The notes under the pieces: generated by a model
What the model was told of the DNA's origin: nothing
Seen by the model: the letters and a program-made list of their open reading frames with translations, nothing else
Database searches by the model: none
Translations under genes and position numbers: made by a program
NCBI RefSeq assembly: GCF_018531375.1
Contig: NZ_JAHBOH010000001.1
Coordinates: 2,108,001-2,172,000, forward strand
Direction of reading: 5' to 3'
Source: Cellulomonas fulva
GTDB lineage: Bacteria > Actinomycetota > Actinomycetes > Actinomycetales > Cellulomonadaceae
Length of the DNA stretch: 64,000 bases
Part shown: piece after piece, positions 7,988 through 16,016 of the stretch
How the letters are laid out: each line of letters opens with the position of its first letter
How positions within the stretch are numbered: the first letter of the stretch is position 1

Positions 7988-8979
7988 CGCGCCTCCCGCA
8001 GGGACGACCGCCCGGCGCGCCAGGCCGCGAGCATCGCGTCCGCGACGAGCTCGTCCGTCGCCAGGCACGCGGCGGCGCCGAACAGCACGTCGTCCCGGAG
8101 CTCGGGCTCGTCGGCGACGAGCCCGCCCGCCATGTCCCGCGCAGCGATCTGCTCGTGCACGGCGTCGGCCTCGACGTGCTCGTCGAAGTACTCGGTGGTC
8201 GCGGCGTCGAAGCCGAGCCGTCGGAATCCGTCGCCGTAGCGGCGGTTCGGCAGCGACGAGGTCATCTCGAACGCCGCGAGGTGCCCCACCGCCGCCCCGC
8301 GCAGCCTCCGGTTCAGCCCGAGCATGCGCATGGTGCTGAGGTGCGCGAGCGTGACGGCGGGGACGCGGTCGACGTAGTAGCCGTACTCGTCGACCAGGCC
8401 GACGCCGCGCATCGTCCGCGCGAACAGCGCGCTGTGCATGCGCTCGGGATCGCCGCCGCCGTACTCGTCGGCCTGGATCTCGACGAGCGCCGCCTTCGCG
8501 CGGCCGGAGAGGCGGGGGATCGCCCAGGTGTGCGGATCGGCCTCGGCCAGCTGGTAGAGCGAGCGGTGCACGACGAGCTCACGCGCCTGCTCGGCGTCGG
8601 CCGACCGCGCGACGTAGCGCGACAGGCTCGGCCCGGGCGTGGGCGCCGTCATCGCGAAGAGCGTCTCGGCGACGTCGTCGCCCGCCCGCGGCACGGTCAC
8701 CGTCGCGCGCAGCGTCGCCTCCAGCGCCCGCTCGAGGACCACGCGCGTGGCGACGAGCGCGGTCTCCCACTCGCGTCCGGGGTCCACGTCGTCGAACCCG
8801 CGGTGGTGCAGCTCGTGCAGCAGCCACAGGCTCAGCTGCAGGTCCTCGTCGTCGAGGGCGGCTCCGCCCGCGACGGCCTCCCGGGCGGGCCCGGTCAGCC
8901 CGTCCTCGTCGGACGCTGGTCCGGCCAGCCGTTCGACGACGAGCGCGCTCAGCGGACCCCGTGCGGGCGGCAGCTTCAT
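7984..8979 (-). CDS. iron-containing redox enzyme family protein (heme-oxygenase fold)
   Basis: A 331-residue helical protein with the features of the heme-oxygenase-like diiron group: LLHELHHRGFDD, the EIQADEYGGGDPERMHSALF helix, and YFDEHVEADAVHEQ carry Glu/His residues placed as metal ligands. Members are oxidases or oxygenases acting on varied small substrates; the one here is unknown. The start ATG is preceded by GAGGAG. The gene is translationally coupled to the CDGSH protein downstream, which could supply electrons. The pit gene diverges from it across about 230 bases. Confidence 0.8.
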   Translation of the reverse strand: MKLPPARGPLSALVVERLAGPASDEDGLTGPAREAVAGGAALDDEDLQLSLWLLHELHHRGFDDVDPGREWETALVATRVVLERALEATLRATVTVPRAGDDVAETLFAMTAPTPGPSLSRYVARSADAEQARELVVHRSLYQLAEADPHTWAIPRLSGRAKAALVEIQADEYGGGDPERMHSALFARTMRGVGLVDEYGYYVDRVPAVTLAHLSTMRMLGLNRRLRGAAVGHLAAFEMTSSLPNRRYGDGFRRLGFDAATTEYFDEHVEADAVHEQIAARDMAGGLVADEPELRDDVLFGAAACLATDELVADAMLAAWRAGRSSLREAR

Positions 8980-9133
8980 GGTTCGGTCACTCCTCGTGGC
9001 GCGCGCCGGCACGGTCGGTCGCGGCGTCCTGCACGACCGAGGCTGGCTGCCGGGAGCGTAGGCACGCCGGCCCGCCACCGCATCCGCAGGCGGGGCGCCC
9101 GCCCCTGCGGTGCCGGCCCGAGGCCGCCGGCGG

Positions 9134-9155
9134 CGGAGATGAACACTGGGCGAAC
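9134..9155 (-). promoter_or_regulatory. PHO-box-like direct repeat upstream of pit
   Basis: Read on the minus strand there are two 11-nt units, GTTCGCCCAGT and GTTCATCTCCG. Their first seven bases match the GTTCACC core of actinobacterial PhoP boxes at the canonical 11-nt period. The site ends about 50 nt before the start of the phosphate transporter gene, so phosphate-dependent control by PhoP is a reasonable inference. Confidence 0.55.
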
Positions 9156-9205
9156 AGGTCGGCCCCGGGTTGTCGTCGACGGTGCCGCGGGAGCACCGTC
9201 GAGGG

Positions 9206-10357
9206 GTGGACACCACCGCGCTGCTCGCCCTCGTCGTCGTCACCGCGCTCGCGTTCGACTTCACGAACGGCTTCCACGACACGGCCAACGCCATGGCCAC
9301 GTCGATCGCGACCGGTGCGCTGCGCCCCAAGGCCGCGGTCGCGCTCTCCGCGGTCCTCAACGTGCTGGGCGCGTTCCTGTCGCTCGCGGTCGCCGCGACG
9401 ATCGCCTCGGGGATCGTCGAGCAGGACGTGGTGACGCTGTCGGTCGTGTTCGCCGGGCTGACCGGAGGGATCCTCTGGAACCTCGTGACGTGGTACTTCG
9501 GACTGCCGTCGAGCTCCTCGCACGCGCTGATCGGCGGGCTCGTGGGCTCGGTCCTCGTGGCCGCCGGCACGAGCGGCGTCATCTGGTCGGGCCTCGTGTC
9601 CAAGGTCGCCGTCCCGGCGGTGGTTGCACCGGTCGCCGCCGGGCTCGTCGCGACCTGCGGGACGTGGCTCGTGTACCGGATCACCCGGGGTGTGGCGCGC
9701 GGCGACCAGCAGCGCGAGTTCCGCTGGGGGCAGATCGGGTCCGCGTCGCTCGTCTCGCTCGCGCACGGGACCAACGACGCGCAGAAGACGATGGGCATCA
9801 TCTTCCTCGCGCTCATCGCGGGCGGGCAGCTCGACGCCGACGACGCCGTCCCGCTCTGGGTGGTGATCGGGTGCGCGGGGGCGATCGGGCTCGGCACCTA
9901 CCTGGGCGGCTGGCGGGTCATCCGCACGCTCGGCAAGGGGCTCACCGAGCTCGAGCCGCCGCAGGGCATGGCCGCCGAGACCTCGTCCGCCGCCGTCATC
10001 CTGGTGTCCTCGCACTTCGGGTTCCCGCTGTCGACCACCCACGTGGCGAGCGGCTCGATCATGGGCTCCGGCGTCGGCCGGCGGACCCCGGTGCGCTGGT
10101 CGGTCGCCCGGCGCATGGTGGTCGCGTGGCTCGTCACCCTGCCCGCCGCCGCTGCCGTCGGCGCCGCGGCGGAGGGGATCCAGCACGCGCTCGGGGGCTG
10201 GGCGGGCACGCTCGTCGTGCTGGCCCTGCTCGTCGCGGCGAGCCTCGCCCTGTTCCTGCGCTCGCGGCGCACCGCCGTGGGCCACCACAACGTGAACGAC
10301 GACTGGGCCCCCGACGCGTCGCCCGCCCAGCCCACCGCCGCCGCGAGCGCGGCCTGA
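9206..10357 (+). CDS. pit: inorganic phosphate transporter, PiT family
   Basis: A polytopic membrane protein of 383 residues importing phosphate (usually as a metal-phosphate complex with protons). Both halves of the PiT signature are present: GFHDTANAMATSIATG near the N-terminus and AHGTNDAQKTMGII in the second half, in about ten to twelve hydrophobic helices. The GTG start (VDTTALLAL) places the first membrane helix at the usual distance. An ATG 12 codons upstream is possible but would add an unusual polar tail. It is followed by two small genes that look co-transcribed. A PHO-box-like repeat precedes it. Confidence 0.92.
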   Translation: MDTTALLALVVVTALAFDFTNGFHDTANAMATSIATGALRPKAAVALSAVLNVLGAFLSLAVAATIASGIVEQDVVTLSVVFAGLTGGILWNLVTWYFGLPSSSSHALIGGLVGSVLVAAGTSGVIWSGLVSKVAVPAVVAPVAAGLVATCGTWLVYRITRGVARGDQQREFRWGQIGSASLVSLAHGTNDAQKTMGIIFLALIAGGQLDADDAVPLWVVIGCAGAIGLGTYLGGWRVIRTLGKGLTELEPPQGMAAETSSAAVILVSSHFGFPLSTTHVASGSIMGSGVGRRTPVRWSVARRMVVAWLVTLPAAAAVGAAAEGIQHALGGWAGTLVVLALLVAASLALFLRSRRTAVGHHNVNDDWAPDASPAQPTAAASAA

Positions 10358-10373
10358 CCGGCAGGAGCCCAGC

Positions 10374-10589
10374 ATGGAGATCGTCGACGGGGGAGCGCTC
10401 GGGCGCGTCGTCCTCCTCAGCCTCCTGATCGGCGCGGGCCTGCCCGCGGTGTTCGCGGTCGGGGTTCGCTTCCTCGCACCGGTGGACGGGCGCGCCGCCG
10501 TGGCTCGCCGGGTCGCGGGCTGGGCGTGCTTCGCGGTGTGCCTGGCCGCGGTCGCGCTCGGCGTCGCGACGATCGCGGTGGGGGACTGA
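10374..10589 (+). CDS. small two-helix membrane protein
   Basis: A 71-residue protein with two hydrophobic segments (residues about 11-33 and 47-68) separated by a short basic loop. It has no recognised domain. It follows pit after 16 bases and overlaps the start of the DUF3349 gene (TGATG), so it is part of the phosphate transporter operon. The ATG is preceded by AGGAGCCC. A role as an accessory of the transporter is possible but not shown. Confidence 0.7.
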   Translation: MEIVDGGALGRVVLLSLLIGAGLPAVFAVGVRFLAPVDGRAAVARRVAGWACFAVCLAAVALGVATIAVGD

Positions 10590-10891
10590 TGGCCGACGAG
10601 GGCGTGGTCCGGCGCGTCGTCGACTGGCTGCGCGCGGGCTACCCGAGCGGGGTGCCGGAGCGCGACTACGTCGCCCTGCTCGCGCTGCTGCGCCGCCGGC
10701 TGACGCCCGACGAGGTCGCGGACGTCGTCGAGCGCGTCGTCGTCGCCCACCCCGCGGGCGCGCCCACCCGCGCGAGCGTCGAGGCGGAGATGGCGGCCGT
10801 GCTGCAGCACGAGCCGCTCGACGAGGACGTCGCCCGCGTGAGCGCGGTGCTCGCGAGCGTCGGCTGGCCGCTGGCGCCGGTCGAGCCGTGA
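10589..10891 (+). CDS. DUF3349 domain protein
   Basis: A 100-residue helical protein that matches the DUF3349 family known from Mycobacterium and relatives: WLRAGYPSGVPERDYVALLALLRRRLTPDEV followed by a second, similar helical half. Family members are small soluble proteins of unknown function. Its ATG overlaps the stop of the preceding small membrane protein gene, making it the third gene of the pit operon. A strong bidirectional terminator follows 37 bases after the stop. Confidence 0.8.
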   Translation: MADEGVVRRVVDWLRAGYPSGVPERDYVALLALLRRRLTPDEVADVVERVVVAHPAGAPTRASVEAEMAAVLQHEPLDEDVARVSAVLASVGWPLAPVEP

Positions 10892-10928
10892 CGTGCGCCG
10901 TGGGCGGGTAGCGGGGCCCGGGCGTGCG

Positions 10929-10970
10929 AAAGGCCCTCTGATCAGCGTTGCCGCTGATCAGAGGGCCTTT
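10929..10970. terminator. bidirectional intrinsic terminator
   Basis: A perfect 19-bp stem with a TTGC loop, starting AAAGGCCCTC and ending GAGGGCCTTT. The A-run and T-run at the ends allow use in both directions: for the pit operon on the plus strand and for tRNA-fMet on the minus strand. Confidence 0.9.
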
Positions 10971-10973
10971 CCG

Positions 10974-11050
10974 TGGTAGCGGGGGCAGGATTTGAACCTG
11001 CGACCTCTGGGTTATGAGCCCAGCGAGCTACCGAGCTGCTCCACCCCGCG
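10974..11050 (-). tRNA. tRNA-fMet (CAT), initiator
   Basis: A 77-nt tRNA with encoded CCA, read on the minus strand from CGCGGGGTGG to CCCCGCTACCA. The anticodon is CAT. Initiator features are present: an unpaired first base (C1 opposite T72), and three consecutive G-C pairs in the anticodon stem (GGG-CTCATAA-CCC). The T-loop GTTCAAATC is standard. Confidence 0.96.
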
Positions 11051-11069
11051 TCGGTGATGCCACCTTACG

Positions 11070-12038
11070 TCAGCGGCGGGCGGTGTCCAAATCCGTGCGA
11101 CGTGACGCCCGTCGCACCCGGCCGCGCAGCGCGCCCTGGGCCACGACGACGCCCAGCACGACGAGGACGCCGCCCACCGGCTCGTACCACTCCAGGTGCT
11201 CGTCCAGCACGGCCAGGCCGAGCGCGACGCCGACCACGGGGGTCAGGTAGGTGACGGTCGAGGCGCGCTGGGCGCCCCACGCCCCGACGACCTTGGTGTT
11301 CCACACGTAGGCGATGCCGGTGCCCAGTGTGCCGAGCAGCACGATCGAGACGACGACGGAGGTCGACAGGGTCACGGGCGTGCGGGCGATGACGGGGGAG
11401 AGCAGGAGCATGACCACCGCGGCGGCGCCCACCTGCCCCGCCGCCACCGTCTCCGCCGGCAGGCGCAGCGGGGTCACGAACCGGCGCAGGTACGTCATGC
11501 CGATGCCGTAGCAGGCCGTGGCGCCCAGGCAGGCGAGCACGGCCGGGAAGGGGGCGGCAGCGGCGAGGTCGCCGAGGTAGGTCCACGGCCCGACGATGAC
11601 GACGACGCCGAGGGCGCCGAGCACCAGCCCCAGGCCCTGGCGCCGGGTCAGCCGCTCCGCCGGCAGGAGCGCCGCCGACGCCGCGGCGGTCATGAGCGGC
11701 GTGGTGGCGTTGAGGATGGACGAGAGCCCGGACGCGAGGTGCTCGCCCGCCCACGCGAAGGCGAGGAACGGCAGCACGCACAGGAGCACCCCGAGCACGA
11801 CGAGGTGGCCCCACGCCGAGCGCGTGCGCGGCCACGACCGGCGCGCGGCGAGCGCGACGACGAGCAGGGCCAGCGCACCGAGGACGATCCGGCCGAGCGC
11901 GACCTGCGGCGCCGAGAGCCCCTCGAGCGCGACCTTGATCAGCAGGAAGCTCGAGCCCCAGATCAGCGCGAGCGCCAGGTACATCGCCGCGACACGTCCG
12001 GAGGCGGGCGCGTCGACCGGTGCGGGCGAGGTGGTCAC
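11070..12038 (-). CDS. EamA/DMT family transporter
   Basis: A 322-residue membrane protein with ten hydrophobic helices arranged as two repeated EamA domains; each begins with a conserved helix such as LALALIWGSSFLLIK. Family members export amino acids, metabolites or drugs, and the substrate here is unknown. The GTG start was preferred because a GAGGATGG site precedes it and because the alternative ATG further upstream falls next to the terminator hairpin of the preceding gene. It ends about 20 bases from the tRNA-fMet gene. Confidence 0.88.
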   Translation of the reverse strand: MTTSPAPVDAPASGRVAAMYLALALIWGSSFLLIKVALEGLSAPQVALGRIVLGALALLVVALAARRSWPRTRSAWGHLVVLGVLLCVLPFLAFAWAGEHLASGLSSILNATTPLMTAAASAALLPAERLTRRQGLGLVLGALGVVVIVGPWTYLGDLAAAAPFPAVLACLGATACYGIGMTYLRRFVTPLRLPAETVAAGQVGAAAVVMLLLSPVIARTPVTLSTSVVVSIVLLGTLGTGIAYVWNTKVVGAWGAQRASTVTYLTPVVGVALGLAVLDEHLEWYEPVGGVLVVLGVVVAQGALRGRVRRASRRTDLDTARR

Positions 12039-12060
12039 GGGAGAACCATCCTCGCGACCA

Positions 12061-12086
12061 CCGACACGGGGCAAACCCCGTGTCGG
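12061..12086 (-). terminator. hairpin terminator
   Basis: A perfect 11-bp stem, CCGACACGGGG / CCCCGTGTCGG, with a CAAA loop lies between the end of the terpene-cyclase-like gene and the EamA gene start, both on the minus strand. There is no T-run. Confidence 0.65.
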
Positions 12087-12101
12087 CGGGCGCGGCCCGG
12101 G

Positions 12102-13097
12102 TCAGGAGCCGGCCGTCTCCTCGGGCGGCTCACCCCACCACTCGTCCCACCAGCGCAGCACGCGCAGCGCGCGCAGCGTCAGCCACCGCGACGGCCGGCC
12201 GACCCCGTCGTCGACGTGGAACCAGACCCGGCCGGGCGGCGTGCGGTCCAGGAGCCACGTGCCGTCCGACGAGCGCCGCGACCGCACGTGCGCGACGGCG
12301 TCCGCGAGCCGCAGGTCGGGCACCCCCTCGTCGAGCTCGGCCGCGGCGCGGAAGTGGTCGAGCGCGCGCAGCACGTCGTAGTGCCACCGCGACGGGTGCT
12401 GGAACGTGAGGAACTCGGGGTCGGCCGGCTCGCCCGTGCTCAGCCGGCGGAACAGGTCGCGCTCGAGCAGGAACTCCTCGCCCGTGCGCCGTGCCTCGCG
12501 GGAGGCCGGGGTGCCGCCCGTGGCGCGCTCGTGCTCGAGCAGGCCCTCGAGCACGTTGACGGTGGTGGCGAACGACGAGCGTCGCGACCCCTCGGCGCGC
12601 TCGCAGTTCCACCCGCCGTCGGGCAGCCTCTCGTCCACCAGCCGCGCGACGAGCGGCGACACGTCCACGCCGAAGTACGCCCCGTCCGCGACCGTGCGCC
12701 CGTTGATGCACTCCTCGGTCTCCCCGGTCCAGTAGGGCTGGTCGCCCTCCTCCCAGTGCGAGCTGCGCCCGACGAGGTCGACGGTGCGCACCGCGGACGC
12801 CGACGACGGCTCGAGTCCCAGCTCCCGGAGCTGGGACAGGGCGTACGTCGTCGCGGTCCAGGGCTGGCCCACGTCGACCCACTCCCGCGGGTCGAAGTCG
12901 CGGGGGAGGAAGGCACCACCGGCCCACTGGCCGTCCGGGTCCTGCGCCGCCAGGAGCCGGGCGCCCCAGCCCTCGGTCTCCACGCGCGCCCGCTCGTCGG
13001 ACCACTGCGCCTCGGGCAGGCCCTGCAGGTCCCGCATCACCTGCCAGCGGAGGGCGGGGTCGGACGCGAGCAGCCACGCCAGGACGTCGTCAGCCAT
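12102..13097 (-). CDS. terpene-cyclase-fold (prenyltransferase/squalene oxidase repeat) protein, function unknown
   Basis: A 331-residue soluble protein with repeated alpha-alpha-barrel signatures: DPDGQWAGGAFLP, LPDGGWNCE and SSDGTWLLD are QW-like motifs of the squalene cyclase/prenyltransferase fold. The catalytic DxDD of class II terpene cyclases was not seen and there is no signal peptide, so an enzymatic role is doubtful; proteins of this type are often annotated only as hypothetical. The gene looks leaderless: a TAGCGT box ends 7 nt before the ATG. It stands as a single gene with its own terminator. Confidence 0.65.
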   Translation of the reverse strand: MADDVLAWLLASDPALRWQVMRDLQGLPEAQWSDERARVETEGWGARLLAAQDPDGQWAGGAFLPRDFDPREWVDVGQPWTATTYALSQLRELGLEPSSASAVRTVDLVGRSSHWEEGDQPYWTGETEECINGRTVADGAYFGVDVSPLVARLVDERLPDGGWNCERAEGSRRSSFATTVNVLEGLLEHERATGGTPASREARRTGEEFLLERDLFRRLSTGEPADPEFLTFQHPSRWHYDVLRALDHFRAAAELDEGVPDLRLADAVAHVRSRRSSDGTWLLDRTPPGRVWFHVDDGVGRPSRWLTLRALRVLRWWDEWWGEPPEETAGS

Positions 13098-13148
13098 GGC
13101 GCGGACGCTAGCAACGGGGTCCGACGCGGTCCCGCACCGACGCGGGCC

Positions 13149-14759
13149 TCAGCCCGTGCGCTCCGCGAGCTGGTAGCCGCCCGCGTCGTACACCAGCTGG
13201 TACGTCGCGCCCGGGTGGCGGTCCTGCGCGTACTGCGCGGCGTCCGTCGGGGCGGGGTTCCAGCCGCCGCCGTACTGGTCGATCAGCAGGTAGTCGGGGG
13301 CGGGGTTGCCCTCGTTGCCGACGTAGTACACGTCCGTGCGGTCCACCAGGTAGCTCATGAGCCCGATGTCCGTCTCGACGCTCGCGCCGTCCGGGACCAG
13401 GTCCAGCACCTCCTGGGACTGCGTCGCGCGGGTCGAGGGCGCCCACAGGTCCGACGGCCGGCCCAGCCGCGCGACGTCGAGCTGCGGCACCAGCATCACG
13501 GCGACCGCCACCGCCACGGCGGGCGCGGCCATCGAGTACCGCCGCAGCCAGTCCCGGCGGGAGCCGCGGGCCAGCACCACCCCGTCGAGCAGCGCGGCGA
13601 ACGCGATCGGCATGAGGACCGCGGAGTAGTGCCACGTGTGCCCGTAGTAGGCGTCGTTGTCCGCCCAGAACCGCCACACGATCGTCGGCAGCGCGATCAG
13701 CAGGACGGGGGACCGCAGACCGATCAGCCCCGTGATGCCCACCAGGAGCAGGAGCGTGACGACCTTGCGGCCGTCGTCGACCAGCAGCGTCGCCGCGGTC
13801 CAGGGGTGCGTCGCGATGCCCACCACGTCGATCCGGCTGCCGTAGTCCCACTGGTCGCGCGTGCTCAGCAGGGGGATCAGCACGGTGGTGCTCAGCACCA
13901 CCCAGGCCGCGCCCCAGCCCGCGAGCCACAGGCCCAGCGCGGGCCGCTCGGCGGTGCGCCGCGAGCGCCACCACAGCACCAGCCCGAACGCCGCGACCGT
14001 CAGGCCGAGGTCCTCCTTGACGAGCACCAGCGGTGCGATCCACAGGGCGGACGCCAGCCACCTCTCGCGCAGCAGCGCGACGAGCCCGAGCGCCAGGAGC
14101 GGCACCGCGAAGGCGATCTCGTGGAACTGCGAGGACACCGCGCCGACGATCCCGAAGCTCACCGCGTACGCCGCGCCGAGCACGGTGCCCTGCACCGCTC
14201 CGATCACGCGGACGGCGTGCCGCGCGACCACGTAGACCGAGAACGCGAACAGCAGGTCCTGCAGCACCAGCAGGGTGAGCGCGTGCGGGAAGAGCGCGTA
14301 CACGGGCGCGAGCACGACGAGCAGCGGGTGGAAGTGGTCACCGAGCAGGTTGAAGCCGTCGCCCTTGATCGTCACGATCGGCGCCTCGAGCGACGCGTAC
14401 CGCCGGGCGAGCTGCGTGAAGATGCCCAGGTCCCACGACGGCGACTCGAACCGGCGCCACTGCAGCAGCGTGTACGTGACGTACGTGGCCGCCGCGAGCA
14501 GCGCGACGACGAGCGGGCCCGCCCAGCCCGTGACACCGCGCGCGACCGGCGGGGCGAGCGTGATGGTCGGCACCGGCGCGACGGTCTCGACGGGTTCGAC
14601 GGTCTCGACGGGTTCGACGGGTTCGACGGTCTCGACGGGCGCTGCTGCCGGTCGGACCGGCTCGACGGCGCCGTCCTCCGGCGTGCGCTCGTCGGGCGCG
14701 TCCGGCCCCCGCGGCGGCTGGGTCACCCGGACCGTCCCGGGCGTCTCGTCGTCGACCAC
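13149..14759 (-). CDS. DUF2079 family membrane protein
   Basis: A 536-residue integral membrane protein. After a cytoplasmic, negatively charged N-terminus (about 75 residues with VETVEP repeats) come about ten hydrophobic helices. The motif SPSWDLGIFTQL just after the first helix and the GDHFHPLL loop are typical of DUF2079 proteins, which resemble glycosyltransferases of the GT-C fold. The C-terminal 100 residues are extracytoplasmic. The substrate is unknown. The GTG start appears leaderless: CATGAT ends 6 nt before it. The VETVEP stretch is encoded by a short tandem DNA repeat. Confidence 0.8.
   Translation of the reverse strand: MVDDETPGTVRVTQPPRGPDAPDERTPEDGAVEPVRPAAAPVETVEPVEPVETVEPVETVAPVPTITLAPPVARGVTGWAGPLVVALLAAATYVTYTLLQWRRFESPSWDLGIFTQLARRYASLEAPIVTIKGDGFNLLGDHFHPLLVVLAPVYALFPHALTLLVLQDLLFAFSVYVVARHAVRVIGAVQGTVLGAAYAVSFGIVGAVSSQFHEIAFAVPLLALGLVALLRERWLASALWIAPLVLVKEDLGLTVAAFGLVLWWRSRRTAERPALGLWLAGWGAAWVVLSTTVLIPLLSTRDQWDYGSRIDVVGIATHPWTAATLLVDDGRKVVTLLLLVGITGLIGLRSPVLLIALPTIVWRFWADNDAYYGHTWHYSAVLMPIAFAALLDGVVLARGSRRDWLRRYSMAAPAVAVAVAVMLVPQLDVARLGRPSDLWAPSTRATQSQEVLDLVPDGASVETDIGLMSYLVDRTDVYYVGNEGNPAPDYLLIDQYGGGWNPAPTDAAQYAQDRHPGATYQLVYDAGGYQLAERTG
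14578..14640. repeat. 9-bp tandem repeat inside the DUF2079 gene
   Basis: Alternating GGTTCGACG and GGTCTCGAC units, about seven copies, encode the PVETVEPVETVEP stretch of the cytoplasmic N-terminus. Copy-number change would keep the reading frame. Confidence 0.85.
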
Positions 14760-14835
14760 CCCGGCATCATGTCAGGCGCACCGGTGCGCCGGGCCGCGGA
14801 CCACGGACCGGAGCACGCGCCGGGGGCGGCGTCGC

Positions 14836-15825
14836 TCAGCGCGTGCGCAGCCGAGGCGAGGGCACGTCGACGACCGCGATCGTGTCGGCCTTGACGAGCT
14901 CGGCGACCACCACGCGCCAGGCCAGCTCGGCGCTGCGGAGCGACCGGGCCACGTCCTCGGGCGCCACGTGGCCGGCGACGCCCTCGCCCGCGGCGACGTC
15001 GAGCGCGTCGTACGCGCGGTAGATCGCGGTGCGGGCGGCGCGGTACTGCGGGCTCTCGCGCACGGTCGCGGGCGTGGACACCTCGAGCGCCCCCGCGGCC
15101 TCGTCGAACATCGCACGGACGAGTGCCACGGCGTGCGGCCGCTCGGCCAGCGTGAGGCGGTCCGCGGAGTCGGAGACCGCCGTCACCACGCCGGACATCG
15201 TGAGCCGTTGGATGGCGGTGTGCAGCGCGGCCGGGTCGATCTGCAGCGCGAGCAGCAGCGCGATCGACCGGCCCAGCGTCGCCTCGTCCTGCTCGCGGCG
15301 CCGCGCCCGCCGCCGCTCCTGCTCGCGCCGGTCCTCCTGCGCGCGGAGCGCGGCCGCGTGCGCCTCGCGCTCCCGGCGCTCCGCCTCGGCCCGCAGTGCG
15401 CTCGCGTGCCGGGTCAGGACCTCCGCGGCCGTGCGCACGTGCTGCTCCGCCTCGTCCTGGGCGCGCTGCGCGAGCTGGCGGCCGAACTCGTTGAGCGGTG
15501 CGCAGTGGCCCGCGTCGGTGTAGCCGAACAGCGCCACGTGGCGCTCGTCGGCCCAGACCAGCGCCATCTTGGTGTAGCCGGCGCGGGCGTAGCAGACCGC
15601 GGTGCGGTGACCGGCGGCGGTGAGCAGGCGCTGCAGCGTGTCGCGTCCGACGGGGGAGCGGTGGTGCTCGACGAACGCCGCGAGGTCGGAGCCGACGAGG
15701 TCGAGCTGCCCGTGCCGCCCGTCGCCCGCGACGCGGACGTCCAGGCGCGCGAGCACGGTCCGGGCGTGGCGCTCGGCGAACCGCTCCGCCTCGCGCCAGC
15801 GCGGGTCCTTGTGCGCGGCGCTCAC
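14836..15825 (-). CDS. degenerate Mrr-like nuclease domain with coiled coil, function unknown
   Basis: A 329-residue soluble protein. Residues about 10-110 follow the pattern of Mrr-type restriction endonuclease domains (GDGRHGQLDLVGSDLAAFVEHH, then a helix, then AVCYARAGYTKMAL and VALFGYT). The expected catalytic Glu/Gln-x-Lys appears as EHH, so the nuclease site may be lost. Residues about 125-180 form a highly charged Arg/Glu coiled coil (RREQERRRARRREQDEA), and the C-terminal 140 residues are helical. The GTG start has a good GGAGGAG site 9 nt upstream. The nuclease relationship is an inference from pattern; the protein could also have only a binding role. Confidence 0.55.
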   Translation of the reverse strand: MSAAHKDPRWREAERFAERHARTVLARLDVRVAGDGRHGQLDLVGSDLAAFVEHHRSPVGRDTLQRLLTAAGHRTAVCYARAGYTKMALVWADERHVALFGYTDAGHCAPLNEFGRQLAQRAQDEAEQHVRTAAEVLTRHASALRAEAERREREAHAAALRAQEDRREQERRRARRREQDEATLGRSIALLLALQIDPAALHTAIQRLTMSGVVTAVSDSADRLTLAERPHAVALVRAMFDEAAGALEVSTPATVRESPQYRAARTAIYRAYDALDVAAGEGVAGHVAPEDVARSLRSAELAWRVVVAELVKADTIAVVDVPSPRLRTR

Positions 15826-16016
15826 GTCCCCAGCTCCTCCCGGCTCGCAGCGATGCCGCACCGGTGCGGTGGTCACGAACCTACGGAGGCCGGTGGGTGC
15901 CGCGCGCGTGCCAGTCGGGTGAGCGACAGGTGACGGGGGCGGGCGCCGTTCACCCGTCCGGCGGACGGGTTCCGACGAACCGGTCGGCCGACGAGCCTGC
16001 TCGCCGGGGGTCGAGG

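Noticed and set aside
10974..11050. tRNA-fMet as an attachment site of an integrated element
   Set aside because: No integrase gene is nearby and no partial copy of the tRNA 3' end was noticed within the window.
11196..14894. Very long open frame on the plus strand across the EamA, terpene-cyclase-like and DUF2079 genes
   Set aside because: It is opposite to three genes with clear families. Its translation is Arg/His/Gly-rich without a fold, as expected for the shadow frame of high-GC coding DNA.
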